Shown one piece after another: positions 22,634-34,796 of a DNA stretch of 64,000 nt. The first letter of the stretch is position 1. The number at the start of each line of letters is the position of its first letter. Position numbers and translations under genes: made by a program. Source of the DNA: Desmodus rotundus (Eukaryota; Chordata; Mammalia; Chiroptera; Phyllostomidae); NCBI RefSeq assembly GCF_022682495.2, contig NC_071387.1:193976143-194040142 (forward strand). Reading direction: 5' to 3'. The notes beneath the pieces were generated by a model. The model did not search any database. It saw only the letters and a program-made list of their open reading frames with translations, and was not told where the DNA came from.

Positions 22634-24415
22634 TTAAGTATATTTTGAAGTATATTTTATAAAAAATGTCCTTATATTACACTTTATTTCTCACTTGTAT
22701 TTCTCTTTTTTTTCTTTAACTGCACTATACCTAATTACCAATTATGGTAACTTCTTCCAGATAAAAACTTTATTTTTATGTTATGTATTTGCATTTTATT
22801 TTACAAGTCACATAATTAAAGTCTTTTTAATTAGAATATTCCTTTATTCTGCATTTTATAAGTGTTGTCTTTGATATTGCCCTAAGGTTATATTTTTTCT
22901 GTTTACATAATTATTTAATCTATTTGAAAATTCTTTTATTGTCAAATTTGATTAATTTTTGATTTATACTTAAATTTACATTTGAATCAATTATTTAAGT
23001 TTCATGTTTCATTTTTAAAACCTTCATGTTTTAGGGACTAATAAATTAAATTTAGCTTTATCTACATAATATTTGTATTCTATTATTTCAAGATGACATT
23101 CCTTAAAATGTACTTTACAACTATGCAGAGTACATGCTTGAGGATTTTGACTTTAGACCTCTATTATATAATCCTTGTTTCTCTTTTCAGTGAAAACTGT
23201 GCTTTGTCTTCCAAGCATACCTGAGTTGACCTCCTCTGGCATCTGTACCAGGAAATTCAGGACCTTAGATATTACTAGTGATACTAATACTGGTTTCCCC
23301 TGTTATGTTAAAGCAGATCCTTCCTATGAAAGCTGTTTTGAATTGAAATGGAGAAAAGTGAAGAAGCGATTACCTGAGGACACATCTTGCTACTGATGCA
23401 CACAATAGTCCTAGATAAGTCCCTGATGCTCACAGATACAGTTCAAAGCTGTGGTGGTTGGATGATAAGATGCTGAATATATAAAAAAAATAAAAAATAA
23501 AAGATGCTGAGTGTAGATCCCAGGGAAGAAGCTTCAACTTTGTTATGTCCATTCCCTGCTAGGTGCTCATTGTCTCTGTAACATGTCTAACCATAAAACA
23601 AAGCCTGAGCACTACTTCTGCTTTTCACTTCAAAAAAATAAATAAACAAAAGTGATCTTCAGATTTATTTTGGTTAGAGAAAACAGGTATAATGTACTAT
23701 TTTATAACAGGTGAAGTGATATAAAACAAACTTTCAGAAAGCAGAAGACACCTGTCATTGTTTAATTTTTAACACATACTAAAAATAATTATATTTTAAT
23801 ACAAAATTAAGCTTTTAATTACATAAATATATAGATAAATAGGTGATTGACAGAAAGGAAATAAAAATTAATATTCCTATCATGTCTCCTATGTGTGTGT
23901 ATTATTTTTAATGTGATTTTATCATCTTTCTCATTAATTTAAAAATAATTTTAATATTTTCATATAAAATAAGTGTAATGTTTCTATGATATTCTACCTT
24001 ATTTTTGCAAAATACTTTGTCCAGTAACTTATTCAATATTTGTGAAAATTTAACTTACTCTCCATAAATAAAGATGTAAATTCTTGTGTATATGCTTAAT
24101 CACCACCTTGGGATTAATCTCTAGATTCTGATTCTACAAATGATTTTTGAGACTACTAACAAGCATTGTTAAATTTCTTCTAAAAATAATTCTGCTATAG
24201 TGGCAACCCAAGGTAGAAATAATTATATGTTGTTGTCTACTTTATTTGGAACACCAGATTGGATATGTTAATAATAGTTCTTTAAAAACACACGCTATTG
24301 AAAGATTATGAAAAGTAAATTAACATAAACTCATAGTTCCTCCTAATCCTTTCTACTTCTTTCTCCTTACAAATAGGACATTTGTTGATATTTCTGTATC
24401 TAACCTAATATATAT
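22634..24415. other. Unassigned AT-rich sequence with an A-rich tailed segment
   Basis: No certain gene. 23160-23650 is less AT-rich, starts at a polypyrimidine-plus-cag sequence, and ends in caaaaaaataaataaac. It could be an unrecognised retrocopy, but no homology or target duplication was seen. It encloses the small A-rich insertion listed separately. Confidence 0.4.
23477..23500 (+). mobile_element. Possible tail-only A-rich insertion
   Basis: A 24-bp A-rich tract is bracketed by identical aagatgctga (23467-23476, 23501-23510). A retrotransposition that kept only the poly(A) tail, or a duplication slip, would give this. Confidence 0.4.
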
Positions 24416-24424
24416 TGCATTGCT

Positions 24425-24470
24425 TGCCACAGACTATGTGCTCAATATGTTTTAAATGAATAAATGATAA
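24425..24470 (+). mobile_element. L2/MIR 3' end fragment
   Basis: 'actatgtgctcaatatgttttaaatgaataaatga' resembles the L2/MIR end catagtaggtgctcaataaatgtttgttgaatgaatga. Confidence 0.4.
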
Positions 24471-24682
24471 ACTGCTATGATTTAGGTCATCACAAATATC
24501 AACTAAAAAGTAGTTTCACCTTTCTTTTAATACAGACATATATTGTTTTGTTGGAAATCCAGTATTCACCTTTAACTGGAACATAATCAACAAAAGAAAA
24601 AAGCAAACAAAATATAACTAGAAACATTGAAATTTCCTGAATTTCTCTTTGAAAAATATTGTCAAGGACATTTTTCTTATTG

Positions 24683-24825
24683 TTTTAAAAATTATATTTT
24701 ATTAATCATGCTATTGACTTTGTCCCAATTTTTCCTCCTTTGCTTCCCTCCACCCAGCACCACACACTCCCTCAGGCAATCCCCACACCATCTTTCATGT
24801 TCATTGGAGAGACTCTTTAATGTTC
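24683..24825 (-). mobile_element. HAL1 3' UTR, antisense, 5'-truncated
   Basis: 'attatattttattaatcatgctattga-tttgtc' followed by 'tccctccacccagcaccacacactccctc-ggcaatcccc-caccat' matches the 3' end of the HAL1 copy at 25515. A t-rich left end is consistent with a minus-strand tail. Confidence 0.8.
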
Positions 24826-25161
24826 TTAAACAGGTTCATCATTGTTTGTAGAAAATGGAAAATGAGATAACATTTTTTATTAGCCTGATGATTACAGCAG
24901 CCTTCAGGACAAGTTTGCCCACATTTTCAAAGCAGCAGCATGGTGTATGCCTCTTGTATGAGGCATTTTGAACAAATGCATCTATTAACCATTGGTTTTG
25001 AAGGTTGCTGTCATCAGTCTCTGGCTTGTGGGTCTCAAGATATTGTACAATTATCTGGTCATGTAGTCAAGACATTGTGGATCTCAAATACAAAGGAGGT
25101 CACTTTTTCCTAAGTCACGCATGGTGAAGATTATCTCATATTAAAATCTGTTAGGTCCCCA

Positions 25162-25318
25162 TGCAAACCAAAGGATCACCAATTTGATTCACAGTCAGAG
25201 CAAATTCCTGGGTTGCAGGCCAGGTCCCCAGTAGGGGACATGTGGGAGGCAACCACACATTGATTTTTACCCCCCTTTCTTTCTCCCTCCTTCCCTTTCT
25301 GTCTAAAAATAAATAAAT
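25162..25318 (+). mobile_element. 5'-truncated Ves SINE with perfect 19-bp target duplication
   Basis: Begins within the tRNA-like head ('tgcaaaccaaaggatcacc'), so the A box and about 45 bp are missing. The rest is normal: 'attcacagtcagagcaaattcctgggttgcagg', 'ccccagtaggggac', pyrimidines, aaaataaataaataaa. aaaatctgttaggtcccca occurs at 25143-25161 and 25319-25337. The exact flanks show the truncation happened at insertion. Confidence 0.97.
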
Positions 25319-25514
25319 AAAATCTGTTAGGTCCCCAATTTTATTTATTGGTACTTCCAATTCACAGATGAGCCCATATCCCACAAAGACTCATTTTTTT
25401 CCAACATGTGGTGAACAGCTCTGTGCACTGTGCCAAGCCATTCTGTGACCAAATCATCACCTTCTGCACTCAGCTAACCACAGTAAAGTACCCAGATGCC
25501 CCAATTCACCCTCA

Positions 25515-26095
25515 TTTTTATTTTTTTAATTATATTTTATTGATTATGCTATTACAATTGTCTTAATTGTTCCCCTTTTCCCTCTTCCACCCAGCCCCCC
25601 ACACTCCCTCGGGCAATCCCTACACCATTGTTCGTGTCTACTGATCATACCTATAACGTCTTTGGCTACTCCATTTCCTATACTATGTTTTTGCATCCCC
25701 ATGGCTATTCTGTAACTACTTATTTGTATTTCTTAATCTCCTCACCTCTTATTTCCCCACAACCCCTCCCATTTGGTAACCTTCAAAACGTTCTCCATAT
25801 CCATCATTCTGTCTCTGTTCTTGTTTGCTTAGTTTATTTTTTAACTCAAACGTTGATATGTATTCACTGCCATTTCATTGTTCATAGTTGTGGTCTTTTT
25901 TTCCCTTAAATAAGTCCCTTTAACATTTCATATAATAATGGTTTGGTTATGATGAACTCCTTTAATTTTTTTCTTGTCTGGGAAGCTCTTTATCTGCCTT
26001 TTGATTCTCAATGATAGTTCTGCTGGGTAAAGCAATCTTCACTGTAGGTCCTTGCTTTTCATGACTTTGAATATTTCTTGCCAATCCCTTCTAGA
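25515..26095 (-). mobile_element. HAL1 retrotransposon, 3' part (ORF1 C-terminus and 3' UTR)
   Basis: In the minus direction this runs from 'gggattggcaagaaatattc', coding for the end of the L1-type ORF1 RNA-binding protein, into a 3' UTR and A-rich tail with no ORF2 between. That layout is characteristic of HAL1 ('half L1') elements, known to have been active in bats. Together with 26095-26622 it forms one insertion flanked by attcaccctca (25504-25514) and attcatcctca (26623-26633). The plus-strand 93-codon frame at 25628-25909 is a shadow. Confidence 0.85.
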
Positions 26096-26622
26096 AATGA
26101 AGGATACATTAATTGAATAAAGAACAACTTATAAGGAAACAACAGTAGAGTGGATGAAGCTGAGAATCAAATCAATGATTTGGAACTTAAGAAAGCAAAA
26201 AACAACCAATCAGAACAATAAGAACAAAAAAGAAGATAAAAAAAAACAAGGGTAGTATAAGTAGCCTCTAGGGCAACTTCAAGTATTCCGCTATTTATAT
26301 CATAGGGGTACTGGAAAGAGAAGAGAAAGAGGAAGAAATTGGAAATCTATTTGAAAAAATAATGAAAGAAAACTTCCCTAATTTGGTCAAGAAAATAGAA
26401 AGGCAAGTCCAGGAAGCACAGAGAGTCCCAAACAAGATGGAAGCAAAGAGGCCCACTCCAAGGCACATCATAATTTAAATGCCAAAGGTTAAAGATAAAG
26501 AGAGAATGTTAAAAGCAGCAAGAGAAAAGCAGTAAGAGAAAAGCAGTTAGTTACCTACAGGTAAGCCCCCATAACAAAGTCAGCAGCTGATTTCTCAAAA
26601 GAAACTTTGCAGTCTAGAAGGG
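26095..26622 (+). mobile_element. HAL1 5' segment, inverted (ORF1 remnant)
   Basis: Plus-strand sequence encodes a broken L1-type ORF1: a coiled-coil-like Glu/Lys/Asn-rich part, then recognisable RRM/CTD motifs (ENFPNL, then QEAQRVPNK, KRPTPRHII, VKDKERMLKAAREK, and a SADFS-like ETLQ). It ends at 'gcagtctagaagggatt', overlapping by about a dozen bases the start of the inverted 3' part ('tctagaagggattgg' on minus). This is the signature of twin priming: a 5' inversion during one target-primed event. Stop codons and indels make it non-coding. Confidence 0.85.
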
Positions 26623-26639
26623 ATTCATCCTCACTGTTA

Positions 26640-28144
26640 TGGTGAATTATTTCTCAGGGACTGGGTTGGCCCTATCCTTTCGATCACCTTGGTCAGGCTG
26701 ACCTAATTTAGCCCCAAATTTTCTTTTCCAATAAAACTATATTACCAAGTTTTGGAATTGTGGAACTCTTGCCCTTCTAGGCAAGTTTGCACTATTACAG
26801 TCTAAAACAATCAAGTTCTTTGTTGAAGGACACCATATTACGTGTGCTTACAAAGTTTATCCTGTGTCACAAGAACATCGTGATATACAGTCTTTTGTTA
26901 AAATGGAAAACATTCTTGACTTGCAACATAAGGTATTTACATAGTTATTCCCAGGAGAAAAGCACACTTCTTTAAGTCGAACTGATGTTTCCACTTATAG
27001 ACAGAAATAAACATAACAATTTTTATGTAATAAAACATACTGCCAGGAAAAAAAATCTTTTCCACAAGGTGATTTTTTCTTTTAATCAAAAAATAAATAT
27101 ATAAAATATATTAAAAATAAAATTTTAATAACCAGAACAGATAAACTATATATATATATATGTTATATATGTCACAAAAGCCTCATTGTATATTTGACAA
27201 AGGTGTTTGTTTGTTTGTTTGTTTACTTTGGTTGGAAGAATAAAAGTAAGGATCAGAATGAGAGAGCTGCTCAGAGAATTATGACTACCTCATAAAACCA
27301 CTGTTAACTATAGGTGATCACCTCCCTTAACAGAACATTTTGTAGGTTTGTGCCCACATTTTCATTATGGTTTCTTTGCCCTTCACAAGAGATGGAAATG
27401 TTTCATAATCACTCCATAAACAGAAGCTCATCTGTTAATGTCAATGGAAAATTTATTAATGTATAAGTTATATAGCCTATGACCACACATATGTCATATT
27501 ATGTGACAAGGCACCATTTGTTACACAACCTTCCACACTCAGACATATGTCAATTTATATACTACTAATATATCAAAAATAAATTTTGTCAATGTATATT
27601 TTCTTAGACAAGTTAATTGTTAAATTAAATAAATACATGAGGTAGGTGTGCTTGCATATCTACTTACCTCTCATGTTGAACATAGGGATAATAGCTTAAT
27701 TGCCATGTAATAATTTTATATTATGTTATATCGAACATTTTCCATGAATACATTTAACATAAAAACATAGACAAATAAACTAGATTTATTACTTCTGGAG
27801 TGGAATTACATGGTGAACAAGGTCAGAAAAATAATATATTTCTGTACGTCTGAACAAAAGCCCTTGTTCTTCAGACACCATGTTAGGAGGTTAAATTGAA
27901 ACTAATACATTGTTTGCAGAAAAGTTTGAAGACACGTTCCTGTTATATGAATTTATATTAAGGTGGGTATAAAATGTAGTACAATTGTGTTAATATGGAC
28001 CAGAGGAGCATTAGTTTTTACCCCCTTTGAAAATAATGTACACATCTGCTTTTCCATTGAATAAAATAACAAAAGACAGTAAAGTAAAATTAAATGTTGA
28101 TTTTGGAAAAACTAAGAATATTCTTAAAATGTTTTATTTAACAC
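26640..28144. other. Unassigned AT-rich sequence
   Basis: No gene or named repeat beyond simple sequence: a TA run near 27151-27166 and a GTTT tract (27205-27224). Confidence 0.5.
27205..27224 (+). repeat. (GTTT)n microsatellite
   Basis: Five tandem gttt units. Confidence 0.95.
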
Positions 28145-28153
28145 TTCCATGAA

Positions 28154-28369
28154 GCCCTGACTGTGTGGTTCAATGGGTTGGGCATCATCCTGAAAACTGA
28201 AATGGCACCAGTTTGATTCCCGGTCAGTACACACGCCTGGGATGTGGGCCAGGTCCTTGGTTGGGGGAGCGTGAGAGGCAGCTGATATGTTTTCCTTGTA
28301 CATCAGTATTTCTCTCCTTCTCTTTCTCCTTCCCTTCCCCTCTCTCTAGGAAAATAAAATTTAAAAATG
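28154..28369 (+). mobile_element. Ves SINE
   Basis: Head 'gccctgactgtgtggttcaa', 'gggttgggcatcatcc', 'gtttgattcccggtcagtacacacgcctggg', 'gggccaggtccttggttggggg', then pyrimidine tract and tail. Flanks ttccatgaa (28145-28153) and ttcatgaa (28370-28377) probably mark a duplication with one base lost. Confidence 0.95.
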
Positions 28370-29383
28370 TTCATGAATAATTATATTTAATAACTCTGAG
28401 TGTATGTATATAACAACTTTTTCTTTGGGCTTTATTAAGTGGATTCATTCATTCTTTTTTTTTTCTCTAACTTTTTCAACTTCCATAAAAACTGTGAAGC
28501 ATTTTAAAGTAAATTGCTCATATATAATTGAATAATTGCCATGAGAAAACAAGGGAACTAAAATTAAGTAATTGCAGAAAACATAATAATAATCCCTTTT
28601 GAGGAAATGCATACAGTTTAATGAATTTTTTTTTTCATTTTGGGTAATTGGCTACAGTATCAATGATAATAAGGTTTACATTTAAAGTTATTATGTTTAA
28701 TGTATGTTCTAAATATGTGCAACAGTCTGCCATTCAATTTTTTTAAACAGGATATATTATTAAATATGTGCATATGCCTTTTTATTTTCCTTTGGGAAAT
28801 AGTGTCGATGATAAGTATTGTTTTCTTACAGGCAAACATACATACATTCACTAGAGATACTCTTAACGAGAAACAGATACACACTCAGAATAATAGGAGT
28901 TACTTGAGTTTGATTTAATGTTAGGATTATATAGAAAGAGGAAAATAGGCTATAGTTTAATGGATCAAGTAATTCATTTTCCAAATGGGCAGTACTTTTT
29001 TCATTGTCAATTTTATACATCACAAATTGTTTTTTAAAAAGCTTACAGATGTTAAGCAGTATTTTAGATGTCCCTTAGATTGTATTTATTTAAATAAGGC
29101 ACACAGACTATTCTACACCTTATTATATAATTGACTCCTACATTACCTAAAAAAGTTAAGTTCTTATATGTAAAACTCAGCACTTTCTCCCTCCCTTACC
29201 TATAAGCTTGTTGTTCTTAACAACTTGCTTGCTAATTCACAGAAGGAAAGACCTGTTGTTTACTTTGACTCATCAAGTAAAATAATGAGTCTCTAATTTT
29301 CTATCTCCTTTTACACCAAACTTAATTAATTACCTCATAAATGTATTAATTACTAAAGGTTTAATCTAGATATATTTATGACC

Positions 29384-29401
29384 TGTGTGTGTGTGTGTGT
29401 T
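29384..29401 (+). repeat. (TG)n microsatellite
   Basis: Nine tg dinucleotides. Confidence 0.95.
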
Positions 29402-29584
29402 TGTTGTTTTATAGTTTTCAAGTTTTCTGTATGCAGCCAAATTTCCATTTTGTACATTCAACTGGAAGACAGATTAGCATGATTTACTCCTAAGTAAATG
29501 TCCTAGCAGGCATTTATTTATATTCTTTATTGATTTTCCCAACCTCTAGTCAGCTTTATTTTCTGACTTTTCTAGCTACATACA

Positions 29585-29640
29585 ATAGAGCCTGAAACAT
29601 AGAAGAGGCTCAGTAAATGCTTACCAAATGAATCAATATA
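29585..29640 (+). mobile_element. L2/MIR 3' end fragment
   Basis: 'gcctgaaacatagaagaggctcagtaaatgcttaccaaatgaatcaa' closely follows the L2/MIR end (gcctggcacatagtaggtgctcaataaatgtttgttgaatgaat). Confidence 0.6.
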
Positions 29641-31152
29641 TATTTGTGATAATACTGCCATGTTTGAAATCCATTTATGGGTCCCCGTTATTTACACAAT
29701 ATAGTACCACTTGTTTCTTTGGCTATAGGTTCCTGCATGTAGGACCTCAGCAATATTTCCTCAACGCAATTCCACCTTCTTTTCCCTCCCAGATCCCTCT
29801 GATTCATTCTTTACATGCTGCCTTGCCAAAATGCTAATCATTTCTTTCCTGGTTCATACTTAAAATGCACTTGAGACCTTATTCAGGAAAATGCTTATAA
29901 CTTTATTTTTTCCATAGCTAAATTTTATTCTTATTAATCTGGAAACACACATTTACCTTAATTGTATGCATTCCCCAAGAATATTTTTATGACCTGACAA
30001 ATATATCTGATTATGTCATCTATTAGGTACCCATTATACTTCAGACATATCTCTAATGCATCATTATATATCTTTAAATAAATTTACTGGTGATCCTAAA
30101 CATTTTATTTATATCTGTGTCCAGTGAAATGCAGAATATATCAAAACTATTCAGTCTGAATATTAAATGTACATATACTTGAATACTTAAATGCTCCATC
30201 TAGATGTCTAGACCTAGATATAATTATTTATACATGAGGCAACCGTGAAAAAGTACCTCTCAAACTCTGTCTGCAGACAATAGAGTTGGCTGATGTCTCC
30301 AGCTACTCCACTCTGTAATTCCTTAAGGTGGTCACACCAAGCCACACCTCTCTGAAACTGTAGCTAAAGACTAATCATTGCTGGGATATCCTGATTCTGG
30401 GGGACATGGGGCTCAACCTGGAGGTGCCTTTGGATCAGGAATAGATTTGCTGAACTAGCTTAGACCTATATTTCCTTCTAAGATGCTCGCTCAATCACTC
30501 AATCTTCCTTCCTTCTCTCTCTCCTGCACCTGGGGTTAAATCTGTATCATAGTCTAGTACCTCTCCCAATTTTTCCTGGTCTGTTACCTTGTTACCTTAA
30601 TAGGCATTGATCTTAATAATTCACATGCATGGATAATTCAGTATATGCATCTGCTTCTTAGAGGATCAAGAATAGCACAAGCATTAAGGAAAATGTTCCA
30701 AGAATAAAGGTGTTAAAATGAGGAAGCTGGATTGGCTCACATACTCAGTAGCAAAGGTGAGGTACAGTTGGTAGGTGGTTGCTGATTGTCCTGGCACAAG
30801 ATACGCACTCAGCTGCCAAACCCTTCACTGGCGGTTACCGTGGAAAATGTTCCGCTGGTGGGAAGGGTGTGGCAGATGAGAAGAGTCAGGCATTCAAAAG
30901 CCATAAGGGGCAGAGAATGGAGAGGAGGGTGTGTCTGTAAAAACAACAGAACAGGCTTGTTACTGCAGAGTTGTATTGATGCCATCAGTGGGAGACTTAG
31001 AGACTGAGGGCTGTGAACAACCAGTTAAGTGCTAAGGATGCAGGGCAGACTGACTAAAAGGAGGTCCTTTCTCTTGAAGTAGAAAAGCAGACTGAAAGTG
31101 AGCAGCAGGATGCATACCTATTTGTTACCCTTGGAGACCTGCAGAGACATTT

Positions 31153-31375
31153 AAATACTTTTTGAAATTTTATTTTTAAAGATAAGGGAAGGAAAAGAAG
31201 AAGAGAAGGAGAAAAACACTGATGTGAGGGAGACACATCAATCAGTGGCCTCGTGTACACGTCCCAACCGTGGAACGAACCCACCACCCAGAGGTGTGCC
31301 CTGACCAGGAATCCAACCGGTGACCCTTCACTTTGTGGGACGATGTCCAACCAGCTGAACCATACTGATCAGGGT
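31153..31375 (-). mobile_element. Ves SINE, 16-bp target duplication
   Basis: Minus-strand Ves: purine tract (aaggaaaagaagaagagaagg), 'gtgccctgaccaggaatccaaccgg' and head 'ccaaccagctgaaccatactgatcaggg'. acctgcagagaca(t/g)tta occurs at 31137-31153 and 31376-31392 with one mismatch. The cacatcaatcagtggcctcgtgtacacgtcccaaccgtgg middle marks a subfamily different from the 15261 copy. Confidence 0.93.
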
Positions 31376-31392
31376 ACCTGCAGAGACAGTTA

Positions 31393-33300
31393 GATGCTCG
31401 GCTATGACAAGTCTGTTATGCAAACGTCAGGGCCCTTATGGGTAAAACCTTGGGGCAGGCACATGTGTATAAATCTACCCAAACATTTGACCCTGAAGCC
31501 TCCGCTGTACTTTGGGCTTGCAGTGGTTACCTGATCTTGGTTACCTAGTGGTTACCTAGTAAGGGCTAGCCTTTCTGTTATGCTTAAAGATGCTGCCTAG
31601 ATAGAGAAGGTGCTGCCTCACAAGACAAAAGGTTTTTCCTCAGGAGCTACCTCTTTTACTGACCTTCAGTAAAAGATGTTGGCATTACATCCCAGAAAAC
31701 ACTGGCTTAACATGGGAGAGAGAGTATAAACAAACAAACAAAAAATTGCACAAAGTGGCCAGTGTTTACAGGTTGGAGACAGGGGAACATTCTTAAGATT
31801 AAATCTTGAGGGTTCTTGATTAAAGGGACCAAAATGTGAGAGTGAATTGGGGACTCTTTCCCAGGACAAAGGATTTACCCTAGGAGAGACCCCAAGGGAT
31901 TAACAAAAGGTTCTCCTTCAGTGGCCCTTGGGATATTGAAAAAAGCAAATATAAGTGTAAGTGGGAGGAAATGATTGAGCTGCCCTAGGAGATGGTGCAA
32001 TCGAAGGAAGCAGAAGGTTAAGGGAAGTGGGCATGCTGAAATGGACATATTACGTAAGGTTGGAAGACCTATCAGAGATGTTGTACAAGGGAGCGAGGAC
32101 TCACCATTCACCCAGACCATGGGCTGAGAGGGGCACCAGCCCTCCTCTGCGGAACATGGCTGACAAAGAAAGATAGCTGAAGCTCTGGATGATGGGGCCC
32201 CAAAATAATAGAGGTCAGGAGTCAGCACTTAACTGCCAGGAGGCTGCAATTACCGTTACGACCCGCAAGGCCAAAGAAGAAAAGAGAGGCTTAACCGACA
32301 AAGATTTGTGAGCATGGTTCGCAGTGTACAGCCTTATTAGGGGCAAGACAGAGGACCAGCCACAAGGATACAGCTTAATCTGTCAGGTGACCTTGACCTG
32401 TTGGTCTCCTTGAGCAACGGTGTGTGCAGTAGCCGTCGCTCAGCATTGATCTCTGTTCCAACGGGTTGAGTGTTCACAGACACAATGGCTAGACGAGTCT
32501 TAGTTCATAGGAATTCTTGCTGTTGGGTCCCTGTTTAGTTTGTGTTGGCCATCCTGGCTGCTTAGCTCATACGTCAATAGTGTCATTTTAGTGTATAGAG
32601 ATAGGAAATATGTACTTTCAAAAATTCATGCATTTACATTGATATCTCAAGTATATGCTTAATATTAGGGCATGTTTACAAACTTTCTTTGGTTTTAAAA
32701 TTTCATTTTTTGTTCCCTTATACTGAAAATCTAATCTTAGCTAATTACTTAATTGTTGTATTTATCTATTTATATACAAATATGCATATATTTTAAAGTA
32801 ATAAGTGATACTTTGAAAAAACAAAACTGAAATTTAAGATTTATTTGCAGTTTTAATTATTATAAAATATATTTGATTAAGAAAACACTGTAAGAATATA
32901 GTGTTCTGAAGACACTAGAAATAATTGCTTCTTCAGTGTGGTTAACAACTTGATATATAGTTAGGTTGCATTGTTTTGAGTTGTGTTCATTTTTAGTTGT
33001 CTTTTTTTCTTACTGATTTAATCCTGGATGGATTTATAAACTACAATGTCATTGTGATTCCTTACCTAATTTCTCACATCTATTGACTTTTAATGAACTG
33101 ATTGAATTATAATCGTACATAACACAAAAATGCACAGGTCATATGTGTACCTTAAAATCATGGTAGTATGCAAACATCACCAAGTCTAAGAAATAGAAAA
33201 TAAAATATTAGAAGTATACACAGAAACCTTTTCATACTTGTCTCAAATACCTCTGCATTCTTTTTAAAGTTTATCACTGTCATTATTCCCAACGCCTTAG
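31393..33300. other. Unassigned, less AT-rich to 32560 then AT-rich
   Basis: 31390-32560 is the most GC-rich kilobase away from LTRs. It contains a 117-codon minus frame (31875-32228) and a plus-strand frame around 32240-32300, and I recognise neither. Tandem 'ggttacctagt' copies lie near 31540. It could be decayed endogenous retroviral or unique sequence. From 32560 on it is plain AT-rich DNA. Confidence 0.4.
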
Positions 33301-33319
33301 AGCCATATTTTTTTGCCTA

Positions 33320-33527
33320 TATTTTAAAATTTTATTTATTTATTTTTAGATAGAGAGGAAGGGAAAGAGGAAGGGTGGGAGAGAAATGTCAGTGTGTGGT
33401 TGCTTCTCACACACCCCCTACTGGGGACTTGGCCTGCAGCCCAGGCATTTGCCCTGACTGGGTATCAAACCAGCAACCCTTTGGTCACAGGCTAGCCCTC
33501 AATCCACTGAGCCACACCAGCCAGGGC
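33320..33527 (-). mobile_element. Ves SINE
   Basis: Minus-strand Ves with purine tract, 'acacaccccctactggggact', 'ggcatttgccctgactgggtatc' and 'tccactgagccacaccagccaggg'. Flanks tat(t)n-gccta at 33306-33319 and 33528-33546 match except for T-run length. Confidence 0.95.
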
Positions 33528-33540
33528 TATTTTTTTTTTT

Positions 33541-34140
33541 TGCCTACTTTTAATGTTTATATAATAAGAATATTTGAACACAGTAAAACTCATATCAGTT
33601 TAGCAAATATTTATTTTTTCATTTACTTATATTTTATAAATCTTGATATATTCAGTCTATTGTTGATGGATTGTAATCTATTTCTGGAAGTGGATCTCTT
33701 TCAAATGTCTTTTGCTGCATATATGCATGTACATCTTAATATTTATCAGTAGTAGATGGATCTTAATGTTCTATAAATAATTCATAGCAATTTACTACTT
33801 CCCCAGAAAGTTACAAGAATTCAAGTTACAAGAATATTTCTTAACTATCTTGCCAATACTTGGTATTGCCATTCTATTTTTAATCTTAACATTTCTGCTT
33901 TACTTGTAGTGTTATACCACTGAAGTTTAAATTTATATTTCCCTGGTGATTAACATAATCAAGAACCTCTCATACGTTTACTAGCAGTTGTACATCTTCT
34001 TTTAAAGTGCCTGTCTACACCTTTTCCTATTAAACCCTTGCCTTCTCTAATTAATTTCCAGGTGTTCTTTATACCTTCAAGACATTAATAGCCTGTATGT
34101 GCTACAAATGCTTCTCTACTCCATGATATTGGCAGCACAG
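33541..34140 (-). mobile_element. Ancient L1M fragment, antisense
   Basis: Antisense L1 landmarks appear in order: 'tctattgttgatggattgtaatc-atttctgg' (~33657), 'ttttgctgcatatatgcatgtac' (~33709), 'ccccagaaagttacaagaattcaa' (~33802), 'cttgccaatacttggtattgcc' (~33850), 'tttatatttccctggtgattaacataatcaagaacctctcat' (~33931), 'tgtacatcttcttt' (~33989) and 'aggtgttctttataccttcaagacattaata' (~34061). Highly mutated. Confidence 0.85.
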
Positions 34141-34144
34141 TACA

Positions 34145-34790
34145 AAAATCTGTCCAAAAATACATTTCTACAACATGGGCATTTAATTTGTGACAAATGA
34201 TGGTGGAAAATATTCTGGTTTTTAATAAATGGTGTTGAGTCCCCCAAATAAGCCATAAATTGACAAGATTCAAAGTTCAGTAAATACCTTTTGATCTTCT
34301 GGGTAATACATGTCACTTTTTTCCAAAATACGTTTTTCACATTAGTTCTCTTTCATTGTTCATATTTTTTTCATCTCTTTTATTATATAAAACATACATT
34401 CCATCAGTTCTCAACTTTTCTCTATATTTTACATTTTTTAAGACAAACCCATTGTGTGAAAAACTTTAAAATGGTTCAATAATATGTGATACTGGTATTT
34501 TTTGTTCATAACCACATTTTAAACAAGAAATTATTTTTTCTCTGTGTCTGCATTATAACGAATTTCTATAAGCAAAGTGTAAATTTCCTATATGTGGCCA
34601 AGATCCCGAGGTTCCTCTAAGTTCTATATTTATTTAACCCAGAATCTTATCCTGTACTTCCAAAAAATGTACTTGAATTTTATGCTCTTGTGGTTTAGCA
34701 CAGGGTGTTTCTGTCCTCACGGGAGAATGACCTCACCTATGCAAAGATGGTGTGTCATATATCTTATATATATAATGAATGAAATCAGCT
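34145..34790. other. Unassigned AT-rich sequence
   Basis: No gene seen; short frames only. The left part may continue the L1M fragment. Confidence 0.45.
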
Positions 34791-34796
34791 GAAATC

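Larger units (their letters stand above)
28380..31130. other. Unassigned sequence with small repeats
   Basis: Mostly AT-rich; holds a TG tract and an L2/MIR end listed separately. 30660-31130 is noticeably less AT-rich, with a 73-codon frame (30786-31007) that I cannot identify. Confidence 0.45.

Noticed and set aside
23160..23650. Polypyrimidine-ag followed by an open frame and A-rich end, like a terminal exon or processed pseudogene
   Set aside because: No recognisable protein, no donor partner, no target duplication; kept only as a note.
33375..33752. 125-codon plus frame
   Set aside because: Its first half is an antisense Ves SINE and the rest AT-rich L1M sequence.
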